From assembly GCA_937951895.1 (NCBI GenBank), contig CALFER010000021.1:124001-188000 (forward strand): a stretch of 64,000 nucleotides of DNA, written 5' to 3'. Below, piece after piece: positions 1 to 8,615 of the stretch (position 1 is its first letter; the number at the start of each line of letters is the position of its first letter). Both the position numbers and the translations under genes were made by a program. The stretch comes from an uncultured bacterium. GTDB lineage: Bacteria; CSSED10-310; CALFER01. The notes beneath the pieces are model-generated. The model was not told the DNA's origin. It searched no databases and worked only from the letters and a program-made list of their open reading frames with translations.

Positions 1-2
1 AG

Positions 3-1673
3 ACGATCGGCGATATGATCATCACCGTTTCAGGACAGAACCTGAACCCCTATGAAGCGCTTGTTTCTGTGGCTCCGGCCGGATGCGGCGTGATTCTGGT
101 GGACAAGGAACTCTATAATTGCTCGGATACCATCCACATCAGCGTTTTCGATGCGGATCTGAATACCAGTCCGACGGCGATCAATACGGCAACGGCGCAG
201 ATCGTTTCGACGAGCGACACCGTGCCGGAAACGATCGAATTGACAGAAACAGGTGTGGATACCAGTGAGTTTTCCGGTACGATTCTGACATCGAGTACGC
301 AGAGCGGCCCGGGTTACCTGCTGGTTTCGCATTCCGATACCATCACCGCCTCGTATCATGATGAGGGGTGTGACGGAGCGCCTGCCGACGTGACCGATAC
401 GGCGACGGCCGACTGTCAGGGCCCGGTGATCTCGAACATCGTCGTGTCGGATCTCACCACCAGTAGCGCCACGATCACATGGACGACGAGCGAGATGGCG
501 GAAGGGAGTGTCTCATTTGGACTGAACGTTCCTCCCGGCACCCAGGCGAACGAAACCGGAACGACGATGGATCACTCCATCACCCTCGAGGGACTCACCG
601 ATGCTACGGTCTATTTCTTCCAGGTCGCGAGCCGTGATGCGGGAGGCAATGAAACGATCGACAACGCCGGTGGCGCTTACTACTTCTTCATCACACTCGA
701 GTTCACATCGATCATGGAAGCGAACATGGACACCAACCCCGGCTGGACCTATCAGGGACAGTGGGCCTGGGGTGATCCGGCAGGGAACGCCGGTGATCCC
801 GGTACGGGCCACACCGGAACGAATGTGGTCGGTTACAACCTGAACGGTGCCTATGGAAACAATCTCAGTCTGACATACACCACGACAACCGCCTTCAGTT
901 GCGTGGAGAGTTCGCACGTATATCTGGGCTTCTGGAAGTGGCTCGGTATCGAAGAATCCCAGTATGATCATGCCAACATTCAGATCAGCGTCAACGGCGG
1001 GTCGACCTGGCAGACCGTCTGGAATTTCAGCGGCGGCACACAGGAACCTTCGCAATGGGAATATGTCGAGTATGACTTGTCGCAGTGGGCCGCCAACCAG
1101 TCCAATGTGCAGCTTCGCTGGGGGATTTCCTCGGACAGCTATCTGACCTATTGCGGATGGAACATCGACGATGTTCTGGTCTGGGGCGAAGCTCCGGCAT
1201 CGGTGCCGACACCGACCCCCCGCCCGACATTTACACCGACATCCACGCCGACAGTAACGCCGACTCCGACTCCACCGGTTCCTCCGACCATGACTCCGAC
1301 CATGACACCGGTTCCCGGCCGGGGAATTCAGCTTCTTCTGAATGGGACATCCTTCACCGCCAATGATCTTTTCCACCTCGAAATGAATGTGGTGAATGAT
1401 ACGAGCGGCACAGTGGATGTGGATGTCTACCTGCTGTTGGACGTCTACGGCGTCTATTTCTGCTGGCCGTCCTGGACCAATCTCACAAGTGGTCTCGATT
1501 ATCGACAGCTTCGGATCTCACCGCAGCAACTGCGTCACGAAGAGATCCTTCAATTCACGTGGCCCGTGGTATCGGGATCGGCGGAGAACCTGCATTTCAT
1601 CGGTGCCGCGTTCACGCAGGGAACCTTTGATCTATTCGGGGATCCCGCCATGGTGACATGGGGTTATCGCTGA
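3..1673 (+). CDS. Extracellular multidomain protein, 5' partial (Ig-like, FN3, jelly-roll, PT linker, C-terminal module)
   Basis: The frame is open to the left window edge, so the ATG at 15 is probably internal and the N-terminus is missing. Counting from that Met: residues 1-130 look like Ig-like beta domains, and the opening resembles the domain that follows C25 (gingipain-type) peptidases, so a protease upstream is possible but not seen. Residues about 137-228 fit a fibronectin type III domain. Residues about 230-392 are a MAM/jelly-roll-like beta domain rich in Trp, Gly and Asn. Residues about 395-433 are a Pro/Thr-rich linker. The last 115 residues form a module containing YLLLDVYGVYF and ending in a Trp-Gly-Tyr-Arg tail. 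A related module ends the FG-GAP protein at 8616-10517. The protein is probably secreted or surface-attached. A strong terminator follows it. Confidence 0.7.
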   Translation, partial: TIGDMIITVSGQNLNPYEALVSVAPAGCGVILVDKELYNCSDTIHISVFDADLNTSPTAINTATAQIVSTSDTVPETIELTETGVDTSEFSGTILTSSTQSGPGYLLVSHSDTITASYHDEGCDGAPADVTDTATADCQGPVISNIVVSDLTTSSATITWTTSEMAEGSVSFGLNVPPGTQANETGTTMDHSITLEGLTDATVYFFQVASRDAGGNETIDNAGGAYYFFITLEFTSIMEANMDTNPGWTYQGQWAWGDPAGNAGDPGTGHTGTNVVGYNLNGAYGNNLSLTYTTTTAFSCVESSHVYLGFWKWLGIEESQYDHANIQISVNGGSTWQTVWNFSGGTQEPSQWEYVEYDLSQWAANQSNVQLRWGISSDSYLTYCGWNIDDVLVWGEAPASVPTPTPRPTFTPTSTPTVTPTPTPPVPPTMTPTMTPVPGRGIQLLLNGTSFTANDLFHLEMNVVNDTSGTVDVDVYLLLDVYGVYFCWPSWTNLTSGLDYRQLRISPQQLRHEEILQFTWPVVSGSAENLHFIGAAFTQGTFDLFGDPAMVTWGYR

Positions 1674-1698
1674 GCGAATCCCCGTTGACTGACGGGTG

Positions 1699-1734
1699 CG
1701 GCCGGAGTCTTCACCAGGGGACTCCGGCCGTTTT
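1699..1734 (+). terminator. Rho-independent terminator
   Basis: A perfect 11-bp stem pairs 1699-1709 (CGGCCGGAGTC) with 1720-1730 (GACTCCGGCCG). The loop is 10 nt and TTTT follows. It lies 25 bases after the stop of the extracellular protein and before the aldolase promoter, so it separates the two transcription units. Confidence 0.85.
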
Positions 1735-1741
1735 CGCATGA

Positions 1742-1770
1742 TTGCATCATCCTTCCGTTTGGCCTAGAAT
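1742..1770 (+). promoter_or_regulatory. sigma70-like promoter for aldolase/kinase unit
   Basis: TTGCAT at 1742-1747, a 17-nt spacer, then TAGAAT at 1765-1770. It sits just past the upstream terminator and about 50 bases before the aldolase start. The TAG-type -10 recurs at other promoters in this window (tRNA, parA-like gene). Confidence 0.55.
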
Positions 1771-1818
1771 CGATACAGCGGCCGGTTTCGCCGGCGGTGT
1801 GCATGCGAGGGGATCGAG

Positions 1819-2685
1819 ATGACGTCTTTGATCGGATTGAAGAAGGAGATCGTCGAGGCTGGTCGCCGTGTCCATGCGAGGGGGTATGTTGCGGCGAATG
1901 ACGGCAACATCAGTGCCCGGGTGGGTCCGGACCGCATTCTCATCACGCCCACGGGAGTTTCCAAAGGATTCATGACGCCTGAACAGATTGTTCTGTGCGA
2001 CATGACCGGCAAATCTCTGACACCCGGACTGAAAACTTCGTCGGAAGTGCGCATGCATCTGAAAGTCTATCAGCACCGACCGGATGTGATGGGAATCGTG
2101 CATGCTCACCCCCCGTATGCGACCTCGTTCGGGATCGCGGGCATCGCCCTGTCTCAGGCGATTCTGCCGGAGGTCATCATCACACTCGGGGCCGTTCCGA
2201 TCATTGAATACGGCACACCGGGAACGGAAGAGCTCGCGGAGCCTCTCGTCCCCCACCTGTCTCAGTATGATGCCTTCATCCTGCAGAATCATGGCGCGCT
2301 CGCTCTGGGGACTACACTCAATGACGCGCTCTTCCGGATGGAGACCGTCGAGCATTTTGCGCAGATCGCTTTTATCTCGTCCATGCTCGGACGCATTCAG
2401 ACATTACCGGAAACCGATGTCCGGAAACTGCTCGATCAACGGCAGCGATACGGATTCAAATCCGAGTTTGAGCCGCTGGTCTGCTTGGAAAACGAAGTTA
2501 ATTCCCTGCCGGATTGCGCATTCGTCGGAACCAACCAGACCGTGCTCAGGCCGCGGACCCCGGAGCACGCGTTGACGGAGCCGCCGCGTGCGCCTGTGCC
2601 CTCCCCCGGGTCCGACTCCATGCAGCATCTCGTCGCACGAATCGTCGCGCAGGTTCTCGATGCAATGACCGGGAGCACCCACTGA
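1819..2685 (+). CDS. Class II aldolase/adducin family protein
   Basis: Zn-dependent class II aldolase of the L-fuculose-phosphate aldolase / L-ribulose-5-phosphate 4-epimerase family, cytoplasmic. The metal-binding His residues are visible in HAHPP (95-97) and in QNHGA (158). The acidic residue of the SSE motif is at 76. The N-terminal motif NDGNISAR and the LITPTGVSKG stretch are typical of the family. The family core ends near residue 220. The remaining 65 residues, rich in Pro and Arg, are an extension of unknown role. The kinase gene starts 38 bases downstream on the same strand, so the two may be co-transcribed from the promoter at 1742-1770. The exact sugar-phosphate substrate cannot be read from the sequence. 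Confidence 0.88.
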   Translation: MTSLIGLKKEIVEAGRRVHARGYVAANDGNISARVGPDRILITPTGVSKGFMTPEQIVLCDMTGKSLTPGLKTSSEVRMHLKVYQHRPDVMGIVHAHPPYATSFGIAGIALSQAILPEVIITLGAVPIIEYGTPGTEELAEPLVPHLSQYDAFILQNHGALALGTTLNDALFRMETVEHFAQIAFISSMLGRIQTLPETDVRKLLDQRQRYGFKSEFEPLVCLENEVNSLPDCAFVGTNQTVLRPRTPEHALTEPPRAPVPSPGSDSMQHLVARIVAQVLDAMTGSTH

Positions 2686-2723
2686 TGTCGACCGGAAAAC
2701 CGGTCGGACGGCGGAACTGATGC

Positions 2724-5700
2724 ATGGGAACAGATCCGATCACATCGTTCGGGAGATATGTCATCGAGAGTCTGATCGGGGTCGGAGGATCCGGGAGGGT
2801 GTATCGGGCATTCGATCCGGAGCGGAACCGGGTGGTCGCCCTGAAAGTTCTCAATGTATCCGAACCGGATGACGATACGATTTCCAAAATCCGGTTTCGG
2901 CGGGAGTTCCAGGCGGCATCGCAGCTGAATCACCCGCATCTGGTCAAGGTGTATGACACGGGAACGTATGAAGATCGCGAGTATTTCACGATGGAGTTCA
3001 TCGAAGGAGAGGATCTCGATCACCATCTCTCCTCGTATGACACGCAGGTCGATGGCAGCCCGGACCTGAATCATCCCGATCGGCTGACCCATTTTCTGGA
3101 TCTTTTGATTCAGACCGCGGATGCCTTGAGTTATCTGCATGGTTTCATGTATGTGCATCGGGATCTGAAGCCTGCCAATGTGCTGATTCGTCGTGATTCG
3201 ACCGTAAAAGTCACGGATTTCGGGCTGATGAAGCAACAGGGATCGTCGCAGATGACCCGTACCGGCGCGATTCTGGGAACAGTGGAGTACATGAGTCCTG
3301 AGCAGACCGTCACGACGCGGGTCGATGCCCGATCGGATCTCTATTCGTTCGGCGTCATCGCGTTCAAGATTTTTACGGGATCACTGCCGTTTTCGGGAAG
3401 CTTGATGCGGCAGCTCGTGGCGCGGACACGCGAGGAAGCTCCGGATCCCCGCGTCTACAATCCGAAACTCGATACCCGGATCTGTCATTTCATCATGAAG
3501 CTTCTCAAACGCAGACCCGAGGACCGTTTGGCATCGGCCCGCGAGGTCTGGGATGAGCTGATCCGGATCCGGGAATCGATGGCCGGACAGCATTCGACCA
3601 GCACATCCGTCACGCAGGCCGTCGAGCCGTTATCGATTCTGGTGAATGATCCCGCATGCATCGGTCGCGATTCCGCAATTTCGGAGATCAGGCGACTGAT
3701 CGAGATTCTGCGGCATGGCTCGAAAGGGTCGCTGATTCTGGTGCATGGTGACGCAGGAATCGGGAAAACACGTCTGATCGATGAAATCCGCACATTGGCG
3801 ACCTTTCACAGCATCACCTTCCAGCGCGGGACCTGTCGATCGCTCACGGAAGACGCGCTGGGCCCATGGATTGAGATGTTCCGCGGCTTCAGCGGGATTC
3901 TTGCGTCGTACCGATCGGACGAATGTTCCAAACTGAACGATCAGGTGGAAAGGATCCTGGAATCGGCCGGTCGATCGGTCGGTGCGACGGATCCCCAACC
4001 GCTTCCCGATGCCCTCCGTTACCAGCTTTTTGATCTCGTCAGCCGCTTCTTCATCGATGCCAGCCGGATCATGCCGATGATCCTGCATCTCGAGAACGCC
4101 CATCTCGCGCTGCCCGACGCGATGGAGTTCCTGCAGTTTCTGACGCGCCGGGCGATCTTCACCGACGATGGCGGCAGCATGACGGATCAACCCGGAAAAC
4201 TGATTCTGATCGTCACGCACCGGGTGGCAGGTCTGGCCTCATCGCATGCACTGGGCAAGCTGGAACGCCTGTTCGCCAAACAGGATCGATTCCGCAGCAT
4301 TCGACTCAACCCCCTCACCCGCGATCAGTCCGATCAACTCGTGAACGGGATGCTGACCGGAGAAATCGCCATTCCGGATTTTGGATCCCGGATTCACCGC
4401 TTCGCCGATGGAAACCCGCTCTGTATCAGCGATTTCGTTCGTTTTCTCGCGGCCAGAGGATCGATTCACAGGCGGGGAGTGGTATGGGTGGAACAGGTGG
4501 AGAACGACGGTGAGCGGTATGATTTTACCGTTCCGCCTTTACCGGATGCGATCCAATCGGAAATCCGGGATCAGCTCGGCGGGCTAGCACCGGAAGATCT
4601 CCGGATTGCGGGCGCCGCAGCTGTTCTGGCGTCGCCGGCGTCATTCGGGGACATTGTGGCGACATCGGGACTGAGTGAGGAGTTGGCCCTGGATGCTCTC
4701 GATCGTCTCCTCACACAAGGGATTCTCAGGGAAGATCCCGCGAATGACGAACGTTTCGAGTTTATCTCGCCTTTCGTACCCCGGGTATTGCTCGGTTCGC
4801 TGACGGAAGAAAAGCGACGGGAGCTGCACAGAGCCGCGTTGCACATTCCGGGAATGCCGAGTATCGAGGCGGTGCGTCACGCCATGCACTCGGCCGATGT
4901 TCTCATGCAAGCCGTCTGGGTCGATGCCATCCGGAATCTCATGCTTCAGGCATCCATTCCAGCCGCCGCACGCGTTGCACACCGGGCGTTGACCGTTCTG
5001 CCCCGGAACGCGTCGGAAACCCGGGAGATCCGGATTCTGTTCGGGCGATGTCTGACGATCATGAACCGATTCGATGCGGCACGGGAGCAGTTCAATGCCG
5101 AGATCGAGGCGGGCGGGGGCGGTGAGAAGGGCCTGGAGTGCGAAGCGAGGATCGGATTGGCCGAGATCGAGGCGGGGCTGGGCAACATCGATCGGGCATT
5201 GATGCATCTCGCACCGATGATCTCACAAATGGCGTCACTCGAGCCCCTCACCCGGATCGATCTGTTGCAGGCGTCCGCCATGCTGTCGATGTCCAAGGGG
5301 GATCTCGATGCGGCAACGAGCGCGTTGAACGGGGCATCGGCCGTGTGCATGCAGGCGGGGGATCCTTCCCGAACCGCCCGCACCCATCATCTTCAGGGAA
5401 TGCTGTCGTTCTATCGATCGGATTACGAGGCGGCGGTCGAATCCTATCGGATGGCGATCGAAATCCGGACCGGGATCGGCGATATACTGGGAATCGCTCA
5501 GACGAAATCGAACTGGGGGGTCATTCAGAAAATCGAGGATCGGTATGAAGAAGCCGCGGCGTTGTATTCCGATGCGGCGGGAGTTGCCGAACAGGCGTGC
5601 GATCTGTCGAACTGGGCCTTGTATCTCCAGCATCTCGCCTCCATCCAGCTCAAGCTCGGCGCGATCGATCAGTCGGTGAGCCAATATCGGAGAGCGCTGG

Positions 5701-6320
5701 CGATTTTCGAAGAGTCCCGCATGATGCCCCGCATCGCGATGTGTCTGAACAACCTGGGCAGCGCGCTGATGGATTCGCAGAAGCTGAGCGAATCGCTGAC
5801 GATGTTTGTGCGGGCGCTGAGCATCTACGAGCAACTGGGGCATCAGATCGCCCAGGCCGCATGCCTCGGGAATATCTCCGTCACACTGCTCGAACTCGAC
5901 CAGCTCGATCTCGCGCAGGATTACCTGGAACGGGCCCGCACCATATATGAACAGATCGGCCCCTCACCCGGATTCACCGAAGCTGACATTCATCGCGTGC
6001 GTCTGCTGACACGGATGAATCGGTTTGCGGAAGCCGAAGAAGCGCTCCGGTCGATCGATACGACGATTCATATGGGAAAGATGACGCTCGGGCTGTACCA
6101 TTTTGCACAGGGGGAACTCGGGGCAGCGAGCGGGCAGGAGACGATTCTGGATCGATCGACGACCGAGCATCTCGAGATAGCGGTGTCCATTTTCAGGGAG
6201 GCCCGGCGGCATGGATTCGCGCTGATCGCAAGCATGAAGCTCGGACGGTATCTGGTCGTATCCGGAATCGATCCGGAACGCGGCGAGATGATTCTCGATG
6301 AACTCAGGCAGGAGACCTGA
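2724..6320 (+). CDS. Ser/Thr protein kinase fused to AAA-type ATPase and TPR repeats
   Basis: 1198-residue cytoplasmic signalling protein. Residues about 10-285 are a Hanks-type kinase with all key elements: glycine loop GVGGSGRV (19-26), Lys41, HRDLKPAN (145-152), DFG (165-167) and the APE equivalent SPE (191-193). An orphan ATPase domain follows, with Walker A GDAGIGKT at 342-349, as in large STAND-like regulators. From about residue 700 to the end there are TPR-like helical repeats. No transmembrane segment separates kinase from sensor, unlike PknB-type receptors, so the ATPase/TPR part probably receives the signal. The ATG is close behind the aldolase gene. The stop overlaps the stop of the convergent protease gene by 17 bases. 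The GGDEF protein at 26884-30684 has a parallel layout. Confidence 0.93.
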   Translation: MGTDPITSFGRYVIESLIGVGGSGRVYRAFDPERNRVVALKVLNVSEPDDDTISKIRFRREFQAASQLNHPHLVKVYDTGTYEDREYFTMEFIEGEDLDHHLSSYDTQVDGSPDLNHPDRLTHFLDLLIQTADALSYLHGFMYVHRDLKPANVLIRRDSTVKVTDFGLMKQQGSSQMTRTGAILGTVEYMSPEQTVTTRVDARSDLYSFGVIAFKIFTGSLPFSGSLMRQLVARTREEAPDPRVYNPKLDTRICHFIMKLLKRRPEDRLASAREVWDELIRIRESMAGQHSTSTSVTQAVEPLSILVNDPACIGRDSAISEIRRLIEILRHGSKGSLILVHGDAGIGKTRLIDEIRTLATFHSITFQRGTCRSLTEDALGPWIEMFRGFSGILASYRSDECSKLNDQVERILESAGRSVGATDPQPLPDALRYQLFDLVSRFFIDASRIMPMILHLENAHLALPDAMEFLQFLTRRAIFTDDGGSMTDQPGKLILIVTHRVAGLASSHALGKLERLFAKQDRFRSIRLNPLTRDQSDQLVNGMLTGEIAIPDFGSRIHRFADGNPLCISDFVRFLAARGSIHRRGVVWVEQVENDGERYDFTVPPLPDAIQSEIRDQLGGLAPEDLRIAGAAAVLASPASFGDIVATSGLSEELALDALDRLLTQGILREDPANDERFEFISPFVPRVLLGSLTEEKRRELHRAALHIPGMPSIEAVRHAMHSADVLMQAVWVDAIRNLMLQASIPAAARVAHRALTVLPRNASETREIRILFGRCLTIMNRFDAAREQFNAEIEAGGGGEKGLECEARIGLAEIEAGLGNIDRALMHLAPMISQMASLEPLTRIDLLQASAMLSMSKGDLDAATSALNGASAVCMQAGDPSRTARTHHLQGMLSFYRSDYEAAVESYRMAIEIRTGIGDILGIAQTKSNWGVIQKIEDRYEEAAALYSDAAGVAEQACDLSNWALYLQHLASIQLKLGAIDQSVSQYRRALAIFEESRMMPRIAMCLNNLGSALMDSQKLSESLTMFVRALSIYEQLGHQIAQAACLGNISVTLLELDQLDLAQDYLERARTIYEQIGPSPGFTEADIHRVRLLTRMNRFAEAEEALRSIDTTIHMGKMTLGLYHFAQGELGAASGQETILDRSTTEHLEIAVSIFREARRHGFALIASMKLGRYLVVSGIDPERGEMILDELRQET

Positions 6321-7218
6321 CGAACTGCCGATTCGGTTTAATGTACAAGCAGTCGTTCGGATAATCGAAAACAAGATTGAATCGGCACAGAAGTCCGGCT
6401 CCGATCACGCCATCGGCGCCGGTCTGTTTGGAGCGCATTTCCGCCGGAGCGCTGAACGCCGTGAGCTGTTCGAATTCGAATGATCCGATCTTGAGTCTGG
6501 CGATTCGGCAGGATTGGCCGTAGATATCCCCGCTGAGGCCTTTGCCGAGCAGCACCGGGGTTGCCTCGGACGGCACGGGCACTTTCTGACCGGCACCGGT
6601 CAGCAGCACCACGGATTCGCGCGCCGCACTGTCGATATAGCATTCGAGCGGGATCGGGGGTCCGTCTCCGATCGTCACCTCTATCCGGATCCAGGGAATA
6701 GCGTTATCCCTGAATACAAGCGGCAGTTTCTCCCAGGAAGCGTCCGGCGTCATGGATCCCGGCTCATGCAGTCGCATCTCTGCGTGATCGTAGTCGATTT
6801 CGACCATCGAATGTCCCAGTATCGAGTATCCCACAACACCGTCTGTCGGAAATCCTCTGAATGCATCCTGCTGCAGGACGATGATCTTCTGTTTTTGAAA
6901 CGATTTGCCGCCGATGCTCAATGACATGGACTCCGAGCACAGTGATGATGACGGGTTTCCGCCACCCGCGCCGCTGACCAGATACTGCTTCGGATTGTCG
7001 AGCCGGATGGAGGCACGTGCGTCGGGGTTGTAGATCAGTGCGCCGTCATATCCCATTCCGGTATCGAGAATCAGCTTCAATGGACCGGATGATCCGATTT
7101 CAGCCGGAAGAATGATTCGTCCCTGATCGATGTTCAGACTGATTCGGCACACAGGATCCGCGCACAGTGACCCAGTTGTACGCAGCAAACAGATACAGAT
7201 GACGAGCCATTTTGACAT
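6304..7218 (-). CDS. Exported retropepsin-like aspartyl protease
   Basis: 304 residues. The start was placed at the Met of MSKWLVICICLL because a purine-rich ribosome site (GAGGGAGAAAAGG) lies just upstream and because this Met begins a signal peptide that ends near Ala20. The retropepsin signature LDTG is at residues 51-54. A second half carries YIDSAARESVVLL and GVIGAGLLCRFNLVFDY, which fits the single-chain, two-lobed bacterial aspartyl protease family; the second lobe has DSA where DTG would be expected. It is probably periplasmic. The upstream MFS gene ends 22 bases before it on the same strand, so the two look like an operon. The substrate is unknown. Confidence 0.75.
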   Translation of the reverse strand: MSKWLVICICLLRTTGSLCADPVCRISLNIDQGRIILPAEIGSSGPLKLILDTGMGYDGALIYNPDARASIRLDNPKQYLVSGAGGGNPSSSLCSESMSLSIGGKSFQKQKIIVLQQDAFRGFPTDGVVGYSILGHSMVEIDYDHAEMRLHEPGSMTPDASWEKLPLVFRDNAIPWIRIEVTIGDGPPIPLECYIDSAARESVVLLTGAGQKVPVPSEATPVLLGKGLSGDIYGQSCRIARLKIGSFEFEQLTAFSAPAEMRSKQTGADGVIGAGLLCRFNLVFDYPNDCLYIKPNRQFVRSPA

Positions 7219-7240
7219 GATCCTTTTCTCCCTCTGCCGA

Positions 7241-8518
7241 TTACGTGGCAGCGGTCTCGCTTTTATCATGCCCGATAACCGCAAGAAAGACCAGCGCGGC
7301 CAATGCCGTCAACCGAACCGAGTTGGGTTCTCCGAGCCACTCGGCAAGACTTCCTGCCATGAGCGAACCGACCGGCATGGATCCGAAAAACACGAGTGAA
7401 TACACACTCATGACGCGACCCCTCAGATGATCCGGAGCGTGTGTCTGGATGGTGGCGTTGGCGAGATTGAAGACGGTCATGATCGCCCAGCCGATTGCGA
7501 GGAGCAGGATGAGTGCGATCGGGAGCCAGTCAAACAGCGAGAAGACGATCAGGAGGACGGAGACGATGATGCTGCTGACCGATATCAGCCGCTCCCGGTC
7601 TCGAATTCGTCCCAGCAATGCGATCATGAATGCGCCGCAGAACGCACCCGCACCGCGGGCCGACTGGAGCCAGCCGTTGGTCGCCGCGTCGCCTCCGAGG
7701 ATGTTCACCGCCCACGCCGGAAGCAGGGTCACATACGACATCCCGAACAGGCTGATGGTCCATGTGATGCCGATCAACCGCCGGATCGTTCGGTTGGTGA
7801 CGATGTAACGGATTCCTTCCCGGAGATCCTGCAGGGTTGAATTCCCGGAGATTCTGCCGGGAGCGGGTTGTAACCGCATCCGCCACAGGGCGAGCAGTAC
7901 GGTCAGATAGGAGATGGCGTTGATGAGAAAACAGACGCCGGGGCCGGAAGTGGCATATAGAATCCCCGCCACGGCCGGACCGACCATCGTCGCGGAGTTG
8001 AACATGATCGAGTTCAGTGCGATCCCGTTGGTGAGATCTTCCTTGCTGACCATCTCGAGAACAAACGAATGCCGGGCCGGAGCGTCGAATGCATTGCCGA
8101 TGCCTCCGAGCAGGGCGATCGCCAGAATATGGAACGGGGTCACCATGCCGGTGAGCGTGAGGATCGAGAGAACGAGTGCCAGAATCATCATGTAGGCCTG
8201 AACGATCATGAGCAGCGTTCGACGGGGAACCCGGTCGGAAACAACGCCCCCATAGAGCATCAGGAACCATGACGGCACGCCGGCGGCAAATCCGACGTAC
8301 CCGAGATACGCCTGGGAATTCGTCAGTTCAAAGATCAGAAATCCCAGTGCGGTCACCTGCATGAAGGTGCCGATCAGCGACCCCATCTGACCCAGGAACC
8401 ACAAGCGATAGTTCGGGTATCGCAGGGCGGCGAAGGACTCTTTCCAGTCCCATTTGCGGATGCCGTTTCCCGCTCCCATCAGAACCGGGTCCATGGATTG
8501 TCGGAATTGTCGAGGCAT
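7241..8518 (-). CDS. MFS transporter, MFS_3/EntS-like exporter
   Basis: About 425 residues with roughly twelve hydrophobic helices. The N-terminal pattern FAALRYPNYRLWFLGQ and the motif-A-like GVVSDRVPRRTLL between helices 2 and 3 place it in the group of EntS-like exporters of small molecules. The start is uncertain. The frame is open to 8677, but that would overlap the upstream FG-GAP gene. Met at 8518 lies about 20 bases after an AGGAGGGG site, and Met at 8494 or 8479 is also possible. The protease gene follows 22 bases downstream. The exported substrate cannot be deduced. Confidence 0.85.
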   Translation of the reverse strand: MPRQFRQSMDPVLMGAGNGIRKWDWKESFAALRYPNYRLWFLGQMGSLIGTFMQVTALGFLIFELTNSQAYLGYVGFAAGVPSWFLMLYGGVVSDRVPRRTLLMIVQAYMMILALVLSILTLTGMVTPFHILAIALLGGIGNAFDAPARHSFVLEMVSKEDLTNGIALNSIMFNSATMVGPAVAGILYATSGPGVCFLINAISYLTVLLALWRMRLQPAPGRISGNSTLQDLREGIRYIVTNRTIRRLIGITWTISLFGMSYVTLLPAWAVNILGGDAATNGWLQSARGAGAFCGAFMIALLGRIRDRERLISVSSIIVSVLLIVFSLFDWLPIALILLLAIGWAIMTVFNLANATIQTHAPDHLRGRVMSVYSLVFFGSMPVGSLMAGSLAEWLGEPNSVRLTALAALVFLAVIGHDKSETAAT

Positions 8519-8615
8519 GCGTTCGATCCCGGGAGTTCTCTCCCCTCCTCGGACGCATCCTATTCCGAAATCGTTCCAAGTCAAGGCCGAACGCCGGATC
8601 GTCACCCGACCGGGT

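Noticed and set aside
513..1376. Long minus-strand frame opposite the first extracellular gene, and similar long frames opposite the kinase, TonB and GGDEF genes
   Set aside because: They are shadows caused by GC-rich codon usage, rich in Arg/Pro/Ser and lacking domains.
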